The notes: generated by a model from the sequence alone, not told the origin. A DNA stretch of 64,000 nucleotides from DASVRZ01 sp038230215 (GCA_038230215.1 JBBRNR010000001.1:186001-250000); one strand, 5' to 3'. Positions 33,690-42,357 are shown, numbered from the stretch's first letter. Program-made: numbers and translations.

Positions 33690-33874
33690 ATTTATTGGGT
33701 TATTCTGAGCGCTCAGGAAGATGACGAGCGGCGCGGGGTCTTGCCAAGTCAAAAAGCCCTTTTTTTACGGAATTGCGTCGTCAGTGCGGGGGAGTGGCGG
33801 TTTTATGCCACGCGGCGGTTAAAATTCCTCGGAGTAAATAGTGCAATCCAGATCGAAGCTGACGCCACCTAAAG

Positions 33875-34219
33875 GCCGACGCGCACCAACCGGGAGTCAG
33901 GCTGCCACAACCCGGAGACTGATGCGCACCTACCCGGAGATGGACACGCACCTACCCGGAGCGCCGTTCCCGCTACCCGGAGATGGATGCGTACTAATCT
34001 GGAGCCGCACTGTCTGAACCGGGAGACCGATACGCAGCAACCCGAAGGCTCGCTGCTACTACTTGGAGGGAGGCTGGCAATGACCGGATAGCCAGGCGTA
34101 ACAACCCGGAGGTCTGCTGCCATAACCCGGAACTAAAGACGCAGCAGTCGGAGAGGGGCACGTCGTTACCCGGAACGCAGGTGAACGCAGCCGAAGGTTA
34201 ATGGTTATGAACCCGAAGT
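33875..34219. repeat. Imperfect array with alternating 21/22-bp spacing (about 16 units)
   Basis: A (A/T)ACCCGGAG-like core recurs at about 33890, 33911, 33933, 33955, 33976, 33998, 34019, 34041, 34062, 34083, 34105, 34126, 34148, 34169, 34191 and 34212. The steps alternate between 21 and 22 bp (mean about 21.5, close to two DNA helical turns). Bases between cores vary, with a common (G)CGCA/GCAG(C) before the core. It fills the gap between the 33689 gene's upstream region and the dynamin remnant. No coding potential is credible. Confidence 0.85.
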
Positions 34220-34222
34220 GGG

Positions 34223-34278
34223 CAGCGCGTTCTGCAGGGCGGCGCGCTTTTGCAGGTAATCCGCCCCGAACTTCACCG
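34223..34278 (-). pseudogene. Remnant of the 5' end of a dynamin-like GTPase gene
   Basis: 52 of 56 bp match 29845-29900. On the minus strand it still reads VKFGADYLQKRAALQNA against VKLGADYLQKRAALQNA in the intact gene, then diverges and stops after SGS. It touches the stop codon of the deacetylase gene (34273-34275). It is a leftover of a duplication or rearrangement. Confidence 0.85.
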
Positions 34279-35205
34279 GGCTTTTTTTGCGTGGAGTTTG
34301 GGTGAATTCTCCGGCTCCGCTGACGAGGCTTTGGCGAGGACTTTCGTCGTTGGCGACGGTTTTGGCTGTTCCATCGCAAGCAGTTCGGAGACGGTGGCAA
34401 ACTGGAAACCCTTGGCAATGAGTTGGTCAAATGTCTCGGGCATCGCCCTCACGGTGCTGCCGTGGATGTCGTGCGCCAGAATGATCGCGCCGTCTTCCGC
34501 ACCGCTGACGATACGGGAACGCACGACGCTTTCGCCGGGTTTTTTCCAGTCGAGCGGATCGACGGACCAGAGAATGATCTGTGTCCCAAATTCAGCCGGG
34601 ATCCATTTTTTTTGCGACTGCGTGATGGAGCCGTAGGGCGGGCGCATGAGGGTGGGCTTCACGCCGCAGGCGGCGACGATGGCGTCCTGGGTTTTCTGGA
34701 TTTCGTTGCGGACGGCAGCGTCGCTCATCTTCGCAAACGCGGGGTGCGTCCATGAATGGTTACCGACCTCGTGGCCTTCGGCGACCATGCGTTTCACCAG
34801 ATCGGGATTGTCCGCAACGTTCTGGCCTACCATGAAAAAGGTGGCTTTCATGTGCCGCTTCTTTAATTCATCGAGGAGCATCCCGGTGTATTCCTTGCTT
34901 GGGCCGTCGTCGAAGGTCATCGCGAGATACGGTCCTTTCACATACACCTGCGCGTAGGTATTTGCCTTTCCCGGAGTGAAACTGGCCATGGAAATCTCGG
35001 GGTCAGCCTGCAGCGGTTGCGGCGTGGCCGGCGTTTCGCTAACGAGTGGTTTCGGAGTCGGCAGGGCTGCTGTCGGAGTGGGAGCCGCTGTGGGAATGGG
35101 GGTGGCCTCGAGCTGGCGCGGAGTCGGCAGGGCTTCCTGGGCGCAGCCGGTTTGCAGGCTCAAGCCCAAAACAGAGAGGAGTAGGAGGGAAATGGAGGGC
35201 TTCAT
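34273..35205 (-). CDS. Polysaccharide deacetylase (NodB/CE4), lipoprotein
   Basis: A 310-residue protein. A signal with lipobox LQTGC (Cys 20) is followed by a Pro/Ala/Thr-rich spacer and a NodB domain at about 105-290: AMTFDDGPSKEYTGMLLDEL (catalytic Asp, metal Asp), HEVGNHSWTHPAF (metal HxxxH-type motif), MRPPYGSI and ILAHDIHGST. It likely deacetylates GlcNAc in peptidoglycan or an exopolysaccharide outside the inner membrane. Its ATG overlaps the mtnP stop (ATGA). It is the last gene of the vapBC-mtnP-deacetylase string. Confidence 0.9.
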   Translation of the reverse strand: MKPSISLLLLSVLGLSLQTGCAQEALPTPRQLEATPIPTAAPTPTAALPTPKPLVSETPATPQPLQADPEISMASFTPGKANTYAQVYVKGPYLAMTFDDGPSKEYTGMLLDELKKRHMKATFFMVGQNVADNPDLVKRMVAEGHEVGNHSWTHPAFAKMSDAAVRNEIQKTQDAIVAACGVKPTLMRPPYGSITQSQKKWIPAEFGTQIILWSVDPLDWKKPGESVVRSRIVSGAEDGAIILAHDIHGSTVRAMPETFDQLIAKGFQFATVSELLAMEQPKPSPTTKVLAKASSAEPENSPKLHAKKAR

Positions 35206-36074
35206 TTTGGCTGGAGAAAACGATAGAGGATGGCTTCGAGTTTGCGACTAGTTTCTTCCGGCCACAACGGGCGCGGCGTGACGATGGCCGTGTCTAAAGC
35301 GGTGTGCTCCGGCCAGTTGGGTTCCATGGGTATCTGGGGAATGACGCGGGCGAGAATGGATTTCGCCGTCTCGGCATTGGCGAGAAGGTGGCCGATGACC
35401 ATCGTGAGGCTGACGGGTTCCTCATCCACTTTCCAGCAATCGTAGTCGGTGATCATGGCCAGGGTGGCTATGGCGATCTCGGCTTCCCGGGCGAGTTTTG
35501 CCTCAGGGAGATTCGTCATCCCGACGACGTCGAAACCGAGCTGGCGATGCACGTTGGACTCCGCCCGGGTGGAAAAAGCCGGGCCGTCCATGTTGACGTA
35601 AGTCCCGCCGTTGGTGTGGGCGAGTTTCATTTCATTCAGCGCGTTGGAGAGCAATTTCCGCAATTCACTGGAAGTCGGATCGGCGAACCCGACGTGCGCC
35701 ACGATGCCTCTTCCAAAAAATGTGTGCCCCTCGCGATGGGTTGTCCGGTCGAAGTATTGGTCCGGCAAAACAATGTGACGCGGTGGAAATTCCTCTTTTA
35801 AGCTGCCGACGGCGGTCACGCAGATGATCCAGGCGACTCCGAGCAATTTCAGCGCGTAGATGTTGGCGCGATGATTGATTTCCTGCGGCAGAATGCGGTG
35901 TCCCCTGCCATGGCGCGGCAGAAAATAGACCGGCCGACCGGCGAGCATTCCACTCACAATCACATCGCTGGGCGGGCCAAACGGCGTTTCAACAGTGATT
36001 TCCCTGGAGTCGGTGATGCCCTCGATCTGGTAAAGACCGCTTCCGCCGATGATGCCGATGGCTGGTGTGTTCAT
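35202..36074 (-). CDS. mtnP: S-methyl-5'-thioadenosine phosphorylase
   Basis: A 290-residue trimeric-type purine phosphorylase cleaving methylthioadenosine (methionine salvage, polyamine by-product). Motifs: IGIIGGSGLYQIEGI, ETPFGPPSDVIVSG, LPRHGRGH, VTAVGSLKEEF, NMDGPAFSTRAES and VGMTNLPEAKLAREAEI. The start MNTPAIGIIGGSG at 36074 overlaps the vapC stop by ATGA. Distinguishing MTAP from other purine nucleoside phosphorylases by residue is tentative but the MTAP pattern fits well. Confidence 0.9.
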   Translation of the reverse strand: MNTPAIGIIGGSGLYQIEGITDSREITVETPFGPPSDVIVSGMLAGRPVYFLPRHGRGHRILPQEINHRANIYALKLLGVAWIICVTAVGSLKEEFPPRHIVLPDQYFDRTTHREGHTFFGRGIVAHVGFADPTSSELRKLLSNALNEMKLAHTNGGTYVNMDGPAFSTRAESNVHRQLGFDVVGMTNLPEAKLAREAEIAIATLAMITDYDCWKVDEEPVSLTMVIGHLLANAETAKSILARVIPQIPMEPNWPEHTALDTAIVTPRPLWPEETSRKLEAILYRFLQPK

Positions 36075-36448
36075 GATTTTTTTAGTTTCAAAATGTCGTC
36101 GAAATGCTGATCGGCGTGCTCCAGTTCGACTTTGTGAAACAGGGCACACGCGGCGATGAGCAAGTCGTTGCTGGGGAAGGTGCGGCCCGTGGCGCGACCG
36201 AGATCGGCCAGGTCGCAGGCCAGCTGCCAGACTTCGTCGGTGATCGCCAACTCAGGGATGACTTGCTCAAACTGCCGCAGCATGGAGCGCTCAGCGCCGG
36301 GCCCAATTCCTGCCCAGAGCTCCAATCGCACCGGAGCGCACCAGGCGGCTTGACCGGATTCGACTAGAAATGTCATTCGTTGCCGAATCTCCGCGTCCCC
36401 TTTTCGGCGCATGGCTTGCACCCAATAGGTCGTGTCGATCAACTTCAC
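36071..36448 (-). CDS. vapC: VapC-like PIN-domain toxin (ribonuclease)
   Basis: A 125-residue PIN protein: first Asp in MKLIDTTYWVQ (D5), Glu in PVRLELWAG, Asp in TFPSNDLLIAACAL and a C-terminal Asp in HADQHFDDI, the quartet of metal ligands. VapC toxins cut tRNA or rRNA. It follows vapB with a 4-bp overlap and precedes mtnP with another 4-bp overlap, so a metabolic gene is coupled to the toxin module. Confidence 0.88.
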   Translation of the reverse strand: MKLIDTTYWVQAMRRKGDAEIRQRMTFLVESGQAAWCAPVRLELWAGIGPGAERSMLRQFEQVIPELAITDEVWQLACDLADLGRATGRTFPSNDLLIAACALFHKVELEHADQHFDDILKLKKS

Positions 36449-36666
36449 GGGACGTTGTTGTGATCGTCCAAATCGTTCAGCGCCTCGATTTCGTCGTTGG
36501 TCATGAGGGAATCGAACGTCCCAAAATATTTCACCAGTTCCGCCATCTTTTTTCGGCGATTGAAATCCTGCACCGCAGTCACGATGGCATCGCGCTTCGT
36601 TTTGGCTCCGGTGAGGCGCATCGCATCCGAAAGATCCTTGTCTGGAATATCAATCGTAGTTTTCAT
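36445..36666 (-). CDS. vapB: VapB-like antitoxin
   Basis: A 73-residue protein with MKTTIDIPDKDLSDAMRLTG, then AKTKRDAIVTAVQDFNRRKK, a ribbon-helix-helix start typical of VapB/DUF2191 antitoxins. An acidic C-terminal half would wrap the toxin. Its promoter (36673-36701) ends 6 nt upstream of the ATG, so the message is probably leaderless. Autorepression by the VapBC complex at this promoter is expected for the family. Confidence 0.85.
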   Translation of the reverse strand: MKTTIDIPDKDLSDAMRLTGAKTKRDAIVTAVQDFNRRKKMAELVKYFGTFDSLMTNDEIEALNDLDDHNNVP

Positions 36667-36672
36667 GATTCG

Positions 36673-36701
36673 AATCTAACTGGAATGGGAATCCGAAACA
36701 A
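36673..36701 (-). promoter_or_regulatory. vapBC-mtnP promoter (leaderless)
   Basis: On the minus strand TTGTTT (36701-36696), 17-bp spacer, TAGATT (36678-36673), then 6 nt to the vapB ATG. No Shine-Dalgarno is present. Confidence 0.5.
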
Positions 36702-36706
36702 GCCGT

Positions 36707-37597
36707 TTACCAATTCTGTTTCGAGCTTCTAAGGAGTTCGATAAACGCGAGTTGTGCAGCAGTCAGCGCTTTTTTCTTCTTCTTGAGCAAGCCGAGCGGA
36801 CGCCACATGTCGGCACCGACGACTTCCACGGCGATCAAAGTCCCGGCACGCACCTCAACCTTCACCGATGCACGCGGCACGAGCGCGATGCCGCTCTCGA
36901 TGGCGACGACGCGTTTCACGGTCTCGATGTTATCAAACTCCATCGCGATCTGGATGCGGATGCCTTCCTTGGCGATCATCTGGTCGATGGCTTTGCGCGT
37001 CGGCTGATCGTAGCTGAAGGAGACAAATTTTTCGCCGTCCAAGTCGCGCAAACGCAAGCGTTCCCGACTGGCGAAACGGTGCGACGGCGCACAGATCAGG
37101 ACCAGTTTATCCTTCCAAAACGACTCGACTTCGATGCCTCGACGCTCCATCGGAAACGCCACCAAGCCGAGATCGACCCGGCCCTCGAGCACGGCCTGAT
37201 AGACCTGCGCCGAGCGCAAAAACTCCAGCCGGATCTCCACCTCGCGATATTTCTTTTTAAATTCCTTCAAATATGGCGGCAGTTCATGCAGGCCAATGCT
37301 GTGCACCGCCGCAATTTGGATTGTGCCTGCGACATTCGTCTTCAACTCCTCCAGCCGCTGGCTGAGCGAGTCGCAAGCCTTCAAAATATCGCCCGCCGCC
37401 CGGAGCATCGCGCGGCCCTCCTCGGTTACAGAGAAATTTTTCTTCCCACGCTCGATTAGCGTCACATTAAATTTCTGCTCCAGTGCGCGGATTTGCTGGC
37501 TGACCGCACTCTGCGTGATCCCATGCATTTCCGCCGCCTTGGAAAAGCTGGCAGTCTCGACCAAATCGAAAAAAATCTGAAAAGTCTCAATTTGCAT
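36707..37597 (-). CDS. LysR-family transcriptional regulator
   Basis: A 296-residue regulator: N-terminal HTH (ETASFSKAAEMHGITQSAVS then QQIRALEQKF) and a periplasmic-binding-protein-like effector domain (about 90-290; CBL/CbbR-like VEIRLEFLRSAQVYQAVLEG). The effector is unknown. It is divergent from yggS across only 38 bp, where a TATTAA/TTTAAT segment (37617-37623) could serve as -10 in both directions. LysR proteins commonly repress their own divergent promoter, so yggS could be co-regulated. Confidence 0.9.
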   Translation of the reverse strand: MQIETFQIFFDLVETASFSKAAEMHGITQSAVSQQIRALEQKFNVTLIERGKKNFSVTEEGRAMLRAAGDILKACDSLSQRLEELKTNVAGTIQIAAVHSIGLHELPPYLKEFKKKYREVEIRLEFLRSAQVYQAVLEGRVDLGLVAFPMERRGIEVESFWKDKLVLICAPSHRFASRERLRLRDLDGEKFVSFSYDQPTRKAIDQMIAKEGIRIQIAMEFDNIETVKRVVAIESGIALVPRASVKVEVRAGTLIAVEVVGADMWRPLGLLKKKKKALTAAQLAFIELLRSSKQNW

Positions 37598-37635
37598 GGC
37601 GGGAACTGCCGCAGACTATTAAACGTTTTGGGTCA

Positions 37636-38352
37636 ATGAGCACGCCTTTTTCCAGTATGGCCGACGCCATCGATTCGATTGAAACTCGCATCAGCGCCGC
37701 CGCGCAACGAGCCGGGCGTGAGCGGAGTTCCATCGAACTCATCGCCGTCTCGAAAACGCATCCGCTGGAGGCGATTCGCGAGGCGCGGGACTGCGGACTG
37801 CGGCTCTTCGGCGAAAACAAAGTCCAGGAGGCGCGGGCGAAAATTCCCGACGCTCCCTCCGACTTGCGCTGGCATCTCATCGGTCATTTGCAGAGCAACA
37901 AAATCCGGCACGCGCTGCCGTTGTTCGAGATGATCCACAGCGTCGATTCGCTCGAACTCGCGACCCAAATCGACCGCATCGCCATGGAACTCGGTTTGTT
38001 TCCGAAGGTGCTCCTCGAGGTGAACGTGGCGGGCGAATCGTCAAAATTTGGCTTCCAGTCCGATAAACTTCTGACCCAAATGGAAGCCCTCATCGCGCTG
38101 CCCCGTCTGCAAATCGACGGGCTCATGACCATCGCGCCGTATGCCGAAGACGCCGAGGCTTCGCGTCCATTTTTCCAGCAACTCCGCCAGCTTCGCGACC
38201 GGCTTGCCAGCGAGCAGAGCATTCCCCTCGCCCACCTGAGCATGGGGATGAGCGGCGATTTCGAAGTTGCGATTGAGGAAGGCGCGACTTTGATTCGAGT
38301 CGGAAACGCCATTTTTGGGGTCCGAAGCTACGCGAAAAACAAACCGGACTAA
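37636..38352 (+). CDS. yggS: YggS-family pyridoxal-phosphate homeostasis protein
   Basis: A 238-residue fold-type III PLP-binding protein. PLP-lysine motif IELIAVSKTHPLEAI, LFGENKVQEA, WHLIGHLQSNKIR, NVAGESSKFGF, MTIAPYAEDAEASRPFF and the C-terminal LSMGMSGDFEVAIEEGATLI. It keeps free PLP and amino-acid pools balanced. MADAIDSIE seven codons downstream is an alternative start. The 3' end overlaps the convergent LON-domain gene by 4 bp. Confidence 0.92.
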   Translation: MSTPFSSMADAIDSIETRISAAAQRAGRERSSIELIAVSKTHPLEAIREARDCGLRLFGENKVQEARAKIPDAPSDLRWHLIGHLQSNKIRHALPLFEMIHSVDSLELATQIDRIAMELGLFPKVLLEVNVAGESSKFGFQSDKLLTQMEALIALPRLQIDGLMTIAPYAEDAEASRPFFQQLRQLRDRLASEQSIPLAHLSMGMSGDFEVAIEEGATLIRVGNAIFGVRSYAKNKPD

Positions 38353-38969
38353 AACGCGGTCAGTTTTTTCATCGCGGCGAGGACGATTTCCAGACGCGAC
38401 TCCAAGTCCGATGTCTCCAGAATTTCCTGCCGAACATCGGGATTTTCAATGAAAGCGGCAGCCATCAGGTCGCCAATAATTTCCGGGTCTTCGATGCTTT
38501 CGAGATATTGATCCATCTTTTGCGGCATGTGATAGCCGCGCTGGCGCAAGACCCCGCTTTGCGCCCGGAGCGTCGCAGCCAGTTCGCGGACGCGCTGCTG
38601 GTCGCTGACCTCGGTGACGACGCTCTCGATTTCGACAATCCGAAACGGCTCCGACTGCTTTTCCCCGATGATTTGGACGCGGGCGAGTCCTTGCAAAATG
38701 AGGTCCGACGTTCCCTCGGATCGCTCCACGCAGGCGCGTATGACGCCGATACCCATGATTTCGGCGAGGTCAGAAACGGGCAGTGCCGGGTCGCCCCAAT
38801 CCAAGGTTTGCGCGACGCCGAAGATGCGCGGGCCGCCGAGCGATGCTTCCAACATGGCCCGGTAACGCGGCTCGAAGATGTGCAGAGGCAGGAGAGAATT
38901 AGGAAACAAGACCGCTTGCGGCAGGACGATGATCGGGATTTCACTCGGTATTTCCAGCGGCGTGTCCAT
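38349..38969 (-). CDS. LON N-terminal (substrate-binding) domain protein
   Basis: A 206-residue protein with only the N-terminal part of Lon: IPIIVLPQAVLFPNSLLPLH, IFEPRYRAMLEASL, and GIGVIRACVERSEGTSDLIL followed by QGLARVQI. AAA and protease domains are absent and no stop-disrupted remainder is seen, so this is the stand-alone family rather than a truncated Lon. The role is unknown, perhaps substrate capture. Confidence 0.88.
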   Translation of the reverse strand: MDTPLEIPSEIPIIVLPQAVLFPNSLLPLHIFEPRYRAMLEASLGGPRIFGVAQTLDWGDPALPVSDLAEIMGIGVIRACVERSEGTSDLILQGLARVQIIGEKQSEPFRIVEIESVVTEVSDQQRVRELAATLRAQSGVLRQRGYHMPQKMDQYLESIEDPEIIGDLMAAAFIENPDVRQEILETSDLESRLEIVLAAMKKLTAF

Positions 38970-39076
38970 GCTCTGTCAGTGTTACGTTTCTCCCGAGGGA
39001 ATGGGCGACACTTTCCACAAAAATGGCAAAAGCCGACCGGTTTAAGCCGCATCTGGGCAATTCCTGAAATGCCCCG

Positions 39077-39105
39077 TTGACGCCCCGAGGCTCCGAGTCC
39101 ATATT
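39077..39105 (+). promoter_or_regulatory. typA promoter with GC-rich discriminator
   Basis: TTGACG (39077-39082), 17-bp spacer, CATATT (39100-39105), then CGCGCCCC. The layout resembles the rplM promoter. The leader to the ATG at 39164 is about 52 nt. Confidence 0.6.
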
Positions 39106-39163
39106 CGCGCCCCTTTTCCAACTGGGAAAATTATTTCACTCAACCGGGAAAGACCGCACTTCT

Positions 39164-40984
39164 ATGGACCACATTCGCAATATCGCTATCATCGCCCACG
39201 TTGACCACGGCAAGACCACGCTCGTCGATCAACTCCTGAAACAATCCGGCACTTTCCGCGCCAATGAGGCCAAGGCTACCGAGGACCGCATTATGGATTC
39301 CATGGACTTGGAGCGTGAAAAAGGCATCACGATCAAGGCCAAAAACGCCGCATTTCAGTGGCATGAATATCATGTGAACATCGTGGACACCCCGGGCCAC
39401 GCCGATTTCGGTGGCGAGGTGGAACGCATCATGAAGATGGTCGATGGCGTGCTGCTCGTGGTGGATTCGCATGATGGCCCGCAGGCGCAGACGAAGTTTG
39501 TGCTTCGCAAAGCGCTCGAAAACGGAGCGAAACCGATCGTCGTCATCAACAAGATCGACCGCGAAAACGCCCGTCCCCACAAAGTCCTCGACATGGTGTT
39601 CGAGCTTTTCATGGAACTCGGTGCCAGTGATTTGCAACTCGACTTCCCGGTCGTTTACGCCAGCGCGAAAGCCGGTTACGCCAAGGATGAAATCGACCAG
39701 CCGAGTGAAAATATGGAGCCGCTCTACCGGGCGATCATCAAGCACATTCCGGCTCCGAAAAAGGCGGACCACAGTTTCTTTCAGATGTTGGTTTCCAACC
39801 TCGATTACTCCGACTACCTCGGTCGTATTGCTTTTGGCCGCATCATTTCCGGCCGGGTGAAAGTTGGCGACAGTATCGTCTGCATTCATCTCGATGGCCG
39901 CCGAGAACGCACCAACGTGACCGCGCTTTTCGGTCATCAGGGTCTGATGAAAACCGAGATTAAAAACGCCAGTGAAGGCGACATCATCGGTCTTTGCGGC
40001 TTCGAGGACGCCTACATCGGCGAGACTTTGACGGACATGGAAGACCGCCCGGCGGTGCCCTTCGTGGACATTGATCCACCGACGATCAGCATGAAAATTT
40101 GCATCAACGACGGCCCGCTGGCTGGCCGCGAAGGCAAATTGCTCACCGCGCGCCAGATCCGCGAACGCCTCATCCGCGAGACGCGCACGAACGTTTCCAT
40201 TTTGGTCAATGAAACGGAACTCGCCGGTCACTTCGAGATCAAGGCCCGTGGCGAAATGCAGATCGCGATCATCGTCGAGCAAATGCGCCGCGAAGGCTTC
40301 GAGCTGCTCGTTTCCCGTCCCGAGGTTATTTTCCAGCGCGACGCGGAAGGCAAACTTCAGGAGCCTCTCGAAAATCTCTACGTCGATGTCCCACCGGAAA
40401 ACTTGGGCACCATCCTGCAATCGCTCGCTGGTCGTAAGGCCGAAATCGTTAGCATGGATCACCAAGCCAACAGCGTCTCCGTTATCGCCGTCGTTCCCAC
40501 TCGCGGCTTGATCGGCTTCGAGACCGACCTCGTTAACGCCACTAAAGGTCACGGCATCATGTCCCACATTTTCAAAGAATACGCCCCTCACAAAGGTGAC
40601 ATTCCGACCCGTTTCAACGGCGTCCTCATCGCCATGGAAGGCGGCGTCAGCACGGCCTATTCGCTTGAGCCTCTGCAAGAACGCGGACGCCTCTTCATCG
40701 CGGCTGCTGTCGAGGTCTATGAGGGAATGATCATCGGGGAAAACGCCCGTCCCGACGACATGCCTTGCAACCCTTGCAAAGCCAAGAAACTCAGCAACAT
40801 GCGCTCCACCGGCGACGGCAAAGGCATCTCGCTTTCGCCTCCGCTGACCATGACCCTGGAGCGTTCGCTGGAATACATCGCGCCCGACGAGTACGTCGAA
40901 GTCACTCCGATCAGCCTGCGACTCCGCAAAAAAATTCTCAACGCCAATGCCCGCAAGCGTTCGCAGCCGATGGTCGCAGTTTAA
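39164..40984 (+). CDS. typA: Translational GTPase TypA/BipA
   Basis: A 606-residue ribosome-associated GTPase: G1 AHVDHGKTT, the DREKGITI-type switch (LEREKGITIKAKNAAF), G3 DTPGHADFGGEVER, G4 NKIDR and G5 SAKAGYA-like, then domains II-V including VPTRGLIGFETDLVNATKGH and the BipA-specific C-terminus (DDMPCNPCKAKKLSNMRSTG). It aids 50S assembly and stress adaptation. The start MDHIRNIAIIAHVDHGK is the family start; the 29-codon extension overlaps the promoter. Confidence 0.96.
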   Translation: MDHIRNIAIIAHVDHGKTTLVDQLLKQSGTFRANEAKATEDRIMDSMDLEREKGITIKAKNAAFQWHEYHVNIVDTPGHADFGGEVERIMKMVDGVLLVVDSHDGPQAQTKFVLRKALENGAKPIVVINKIDRENARPHKVLDMVFELFMELGASDLQLDFPVVYASAKAGYAKDEIDQPSENMEPLYRAIIKHIPAPKKADHSFFQMLVSNLDYSDYLGRIAFGRIISGRVKVGDSIVCIHLDGRRERTNVTALFGHQGLMKTEIKNASEGDIIGLCGFEDAYIGETLTDMEDRPAVPFVDIDPPTISMKICINDGPLAGREGKLLTARQIRERLIRETRTNVSILVNETELAGHFEIKARGEMQIAIIVEQMRREGFELLVSRPEVIFQRDAEGKLQEPLENLYVDVPPENLGTILQSLAGRKAEIVSMDHQANSVSVIAVVPTRGLIGFETDLVNATKGHGIMSHIFKEYAPHKGDIPTRFNGVLIAMEGGVSTAYSLEPLQERGRLFIAAAVEVYEGMIIGENARPDDMPCNPCKAKKLSNMRSTGDGKGISLSPPLTMTLERSLEYIAPDEYVEVTPISLRLRKKILNANARKRSQPMVAV

Positions 40985-41161
40985 GCTGCACTTTCAGCGG
41001 CGTTACGGCAGAGCACAGATAGTCCAAGGTGCCGCGCAGTTGATCCACCGTCTCGGACACGCCCTTTGGCATTTCTCTGCACTCCTCGCCCCTTGACGCC
41101 CCGATGGAATAGAATCCCGTTGCTTTCATAAGGTGCTTGATTAGTTTCGCAACTTTCCACT

Positions 41162-41809
41162 ATGAAACGCGCCTTGTTTGTTGCCGGTGGCTGGGAGGGA
41201 CATCAACCTGTCCAATGCGCCGAGATTTTCGCCCCGTTGCTGGAGCTGGCCGACTTTGAGGTGGAAACCAGCCGCACGCTCGACTGCTATCTCGACACGA
41301 AAAAGATGCAGTCGCTCGACCTTATCGTTCCCGTCTGGACGATGGGTAGCATCACTCCCGAACAGCTCCGGGGTCTGCTCTCCGCCGTCGAGCGTGGCAC
41401 CGGCCTGGCTGGCTGGCATGGTGGCATGGCCGACTCCTTTCGCACCGCCACGGAATACCAGTTCATGGTCGGCGGCCAATGGGTCGCTCATCCGGGAAAC
41501 ATCATCGACTACACCGTGGAAATCACCGAGCCCGACGACCCGATCATGGCTGGCATTGAGGATTTCGAGATGCACAGCGAACAGTATTACATGCACGTCG
41601 ATCCCTCGAATGAGGTGCTGGCCACGACCACTTTCGAAAGCCAGCTCTACCCACACATTAATGGCACTGTCATGCCCGTCGTCTGGAAGAGGCAATGGGG
41701 AAATGGGAATGTCTTCTACTCCTCGCTCGGCCACGTCGCGGAGGACTTCGGCGTCACCGAGGCTCGCGAGATCATGCTCCGCGGAATGCTCTGGGCCGCG
41801 CGCTACTAA
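41162..41809 (+). CDS. ThuA-domain (trehalose-utilisation type) protein
   Basis: A 215-residue class-I-glutamine-amidotransferase-like protein: RALFVAGGWEGHQPVQCAEI, LDLIVPVWTMGSI, LAGWHGGMADSFR, and HINGTVMPVVWKRQWGNGNV then FYSSLGHVAEDF, the ThuA pattern. ThuA enzymes act on trehalose or sugar derivatives, but the substrate here is unknown. It is followed 20 nt later by a small exported protein gene on the same strand. TTGACGCCCCGA upstream (41092) repeats the typA -35 context but lacks a proper -10 spacing. Confidence 0.85.
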   Translation: MKRALFVAGGWEGHQPVQCAEIFAPLLELADFEVETSRTLDCYLDTKKMQSLDLIVPVWTMGSITPEQLRGLLSAVERGTGLAGWHGGMADSFRTATEYQFMVGGQWVAHPGNIIDYTVEITEPDDPIMAGIEDFEMHSEQYYMHVDPSNEVLATTTFESQLYPHINGTVMPVVWKRQWGNGNVFYSSLGHVAEDFGVTEAREIMLRGMLWAARY

Positions 41810-41829
41810 CAACCCTCACCTCCTCAACC

Positions 41830-42336
41830 ATGAAAATATTCCTAGTCCTCCTAGCCTTGGCCGGGCTTGCCTCCGCGCAGACCCCCACTCCCCCAGCTCC
41901 CGAAACCACGCCGCTGCAGGGCTTCTGGCGCGCGGTGTTGCCGGGTGGCATCTATCGCGTTCGGCTGGACCGCATCCAGTCTGTTAGTACACACGAATAT
42001 ACCATCGAGCCGCTCACCCGCGTGACCGAGCTAACCATCGACACCGGCGGCGCGGTCGTCACCCGCTTCTATTATCTGGAAATACTAACACCTCAGACTC
42101 CGATGGGCTTCGGACAATCGGCCGTCGACCTAATCAAAGAAAAAACTGAGGACGTCGCCAATAAAGTCACCGGCGACACGGGCGTCTGGAAGAAAGTGAC
42201 CAAGATTTATCCCGCCACCACGCATGCGCACACCGTCGAGTATCGCGTGGAATCGAAGGACGACATTCGCAAACTCATGTCCAGTGCCGAGAAAGCCTGG
42301 AGCACGAATCACGGCGAGGAAATCAAACTCGATTGA
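41830..42336 (+). CDS. Exported hypothetical protein
   Basis: A 168-residue protein with a signal peptide (MKIFLVLLALAGLASAQTP). The mature part is mostly beta (GFWRAVLPGGIYRVRLDRIQ, TIEPLTRVTELTIDTGGAVV) with a C-terminal helix. No family is recognised. It is probably in an operon with the ThuA gene. Confidence 0.65.
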   Translation: MKIFLVLLALAGLASAQTPTPPAPETTPLQGFWRAVLPGGIYRVRLDRIQSVSTHEYTIEPLTRVTELTIDTGGAVVTRFYYLEILTPQTPMGFGQSAVDLIKEKTEDVANKVTGDTGVWKKVTKIYPATTHAHTVEYRVESKDDIRKLMSSAEKAWSTNHGEEIKLD

Positions 42337-42357
42337 AAGATTCCACCCCACGTCGGG

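Noticed and set aside
29900..34280. Accessory stretch considered as an integrative element
   Set aside because: The direct repeat lies inside a protein gene and no integrase, excisionase or tRNA end is present, so I report it only as a duplication or rearrangement scar.
38349..38969. LON-domain gene considered as a truncated lon protease pseudogene
   Set aside because: The length and ends match the stand-alone family, and no downstream AAA or protease sequence remains.
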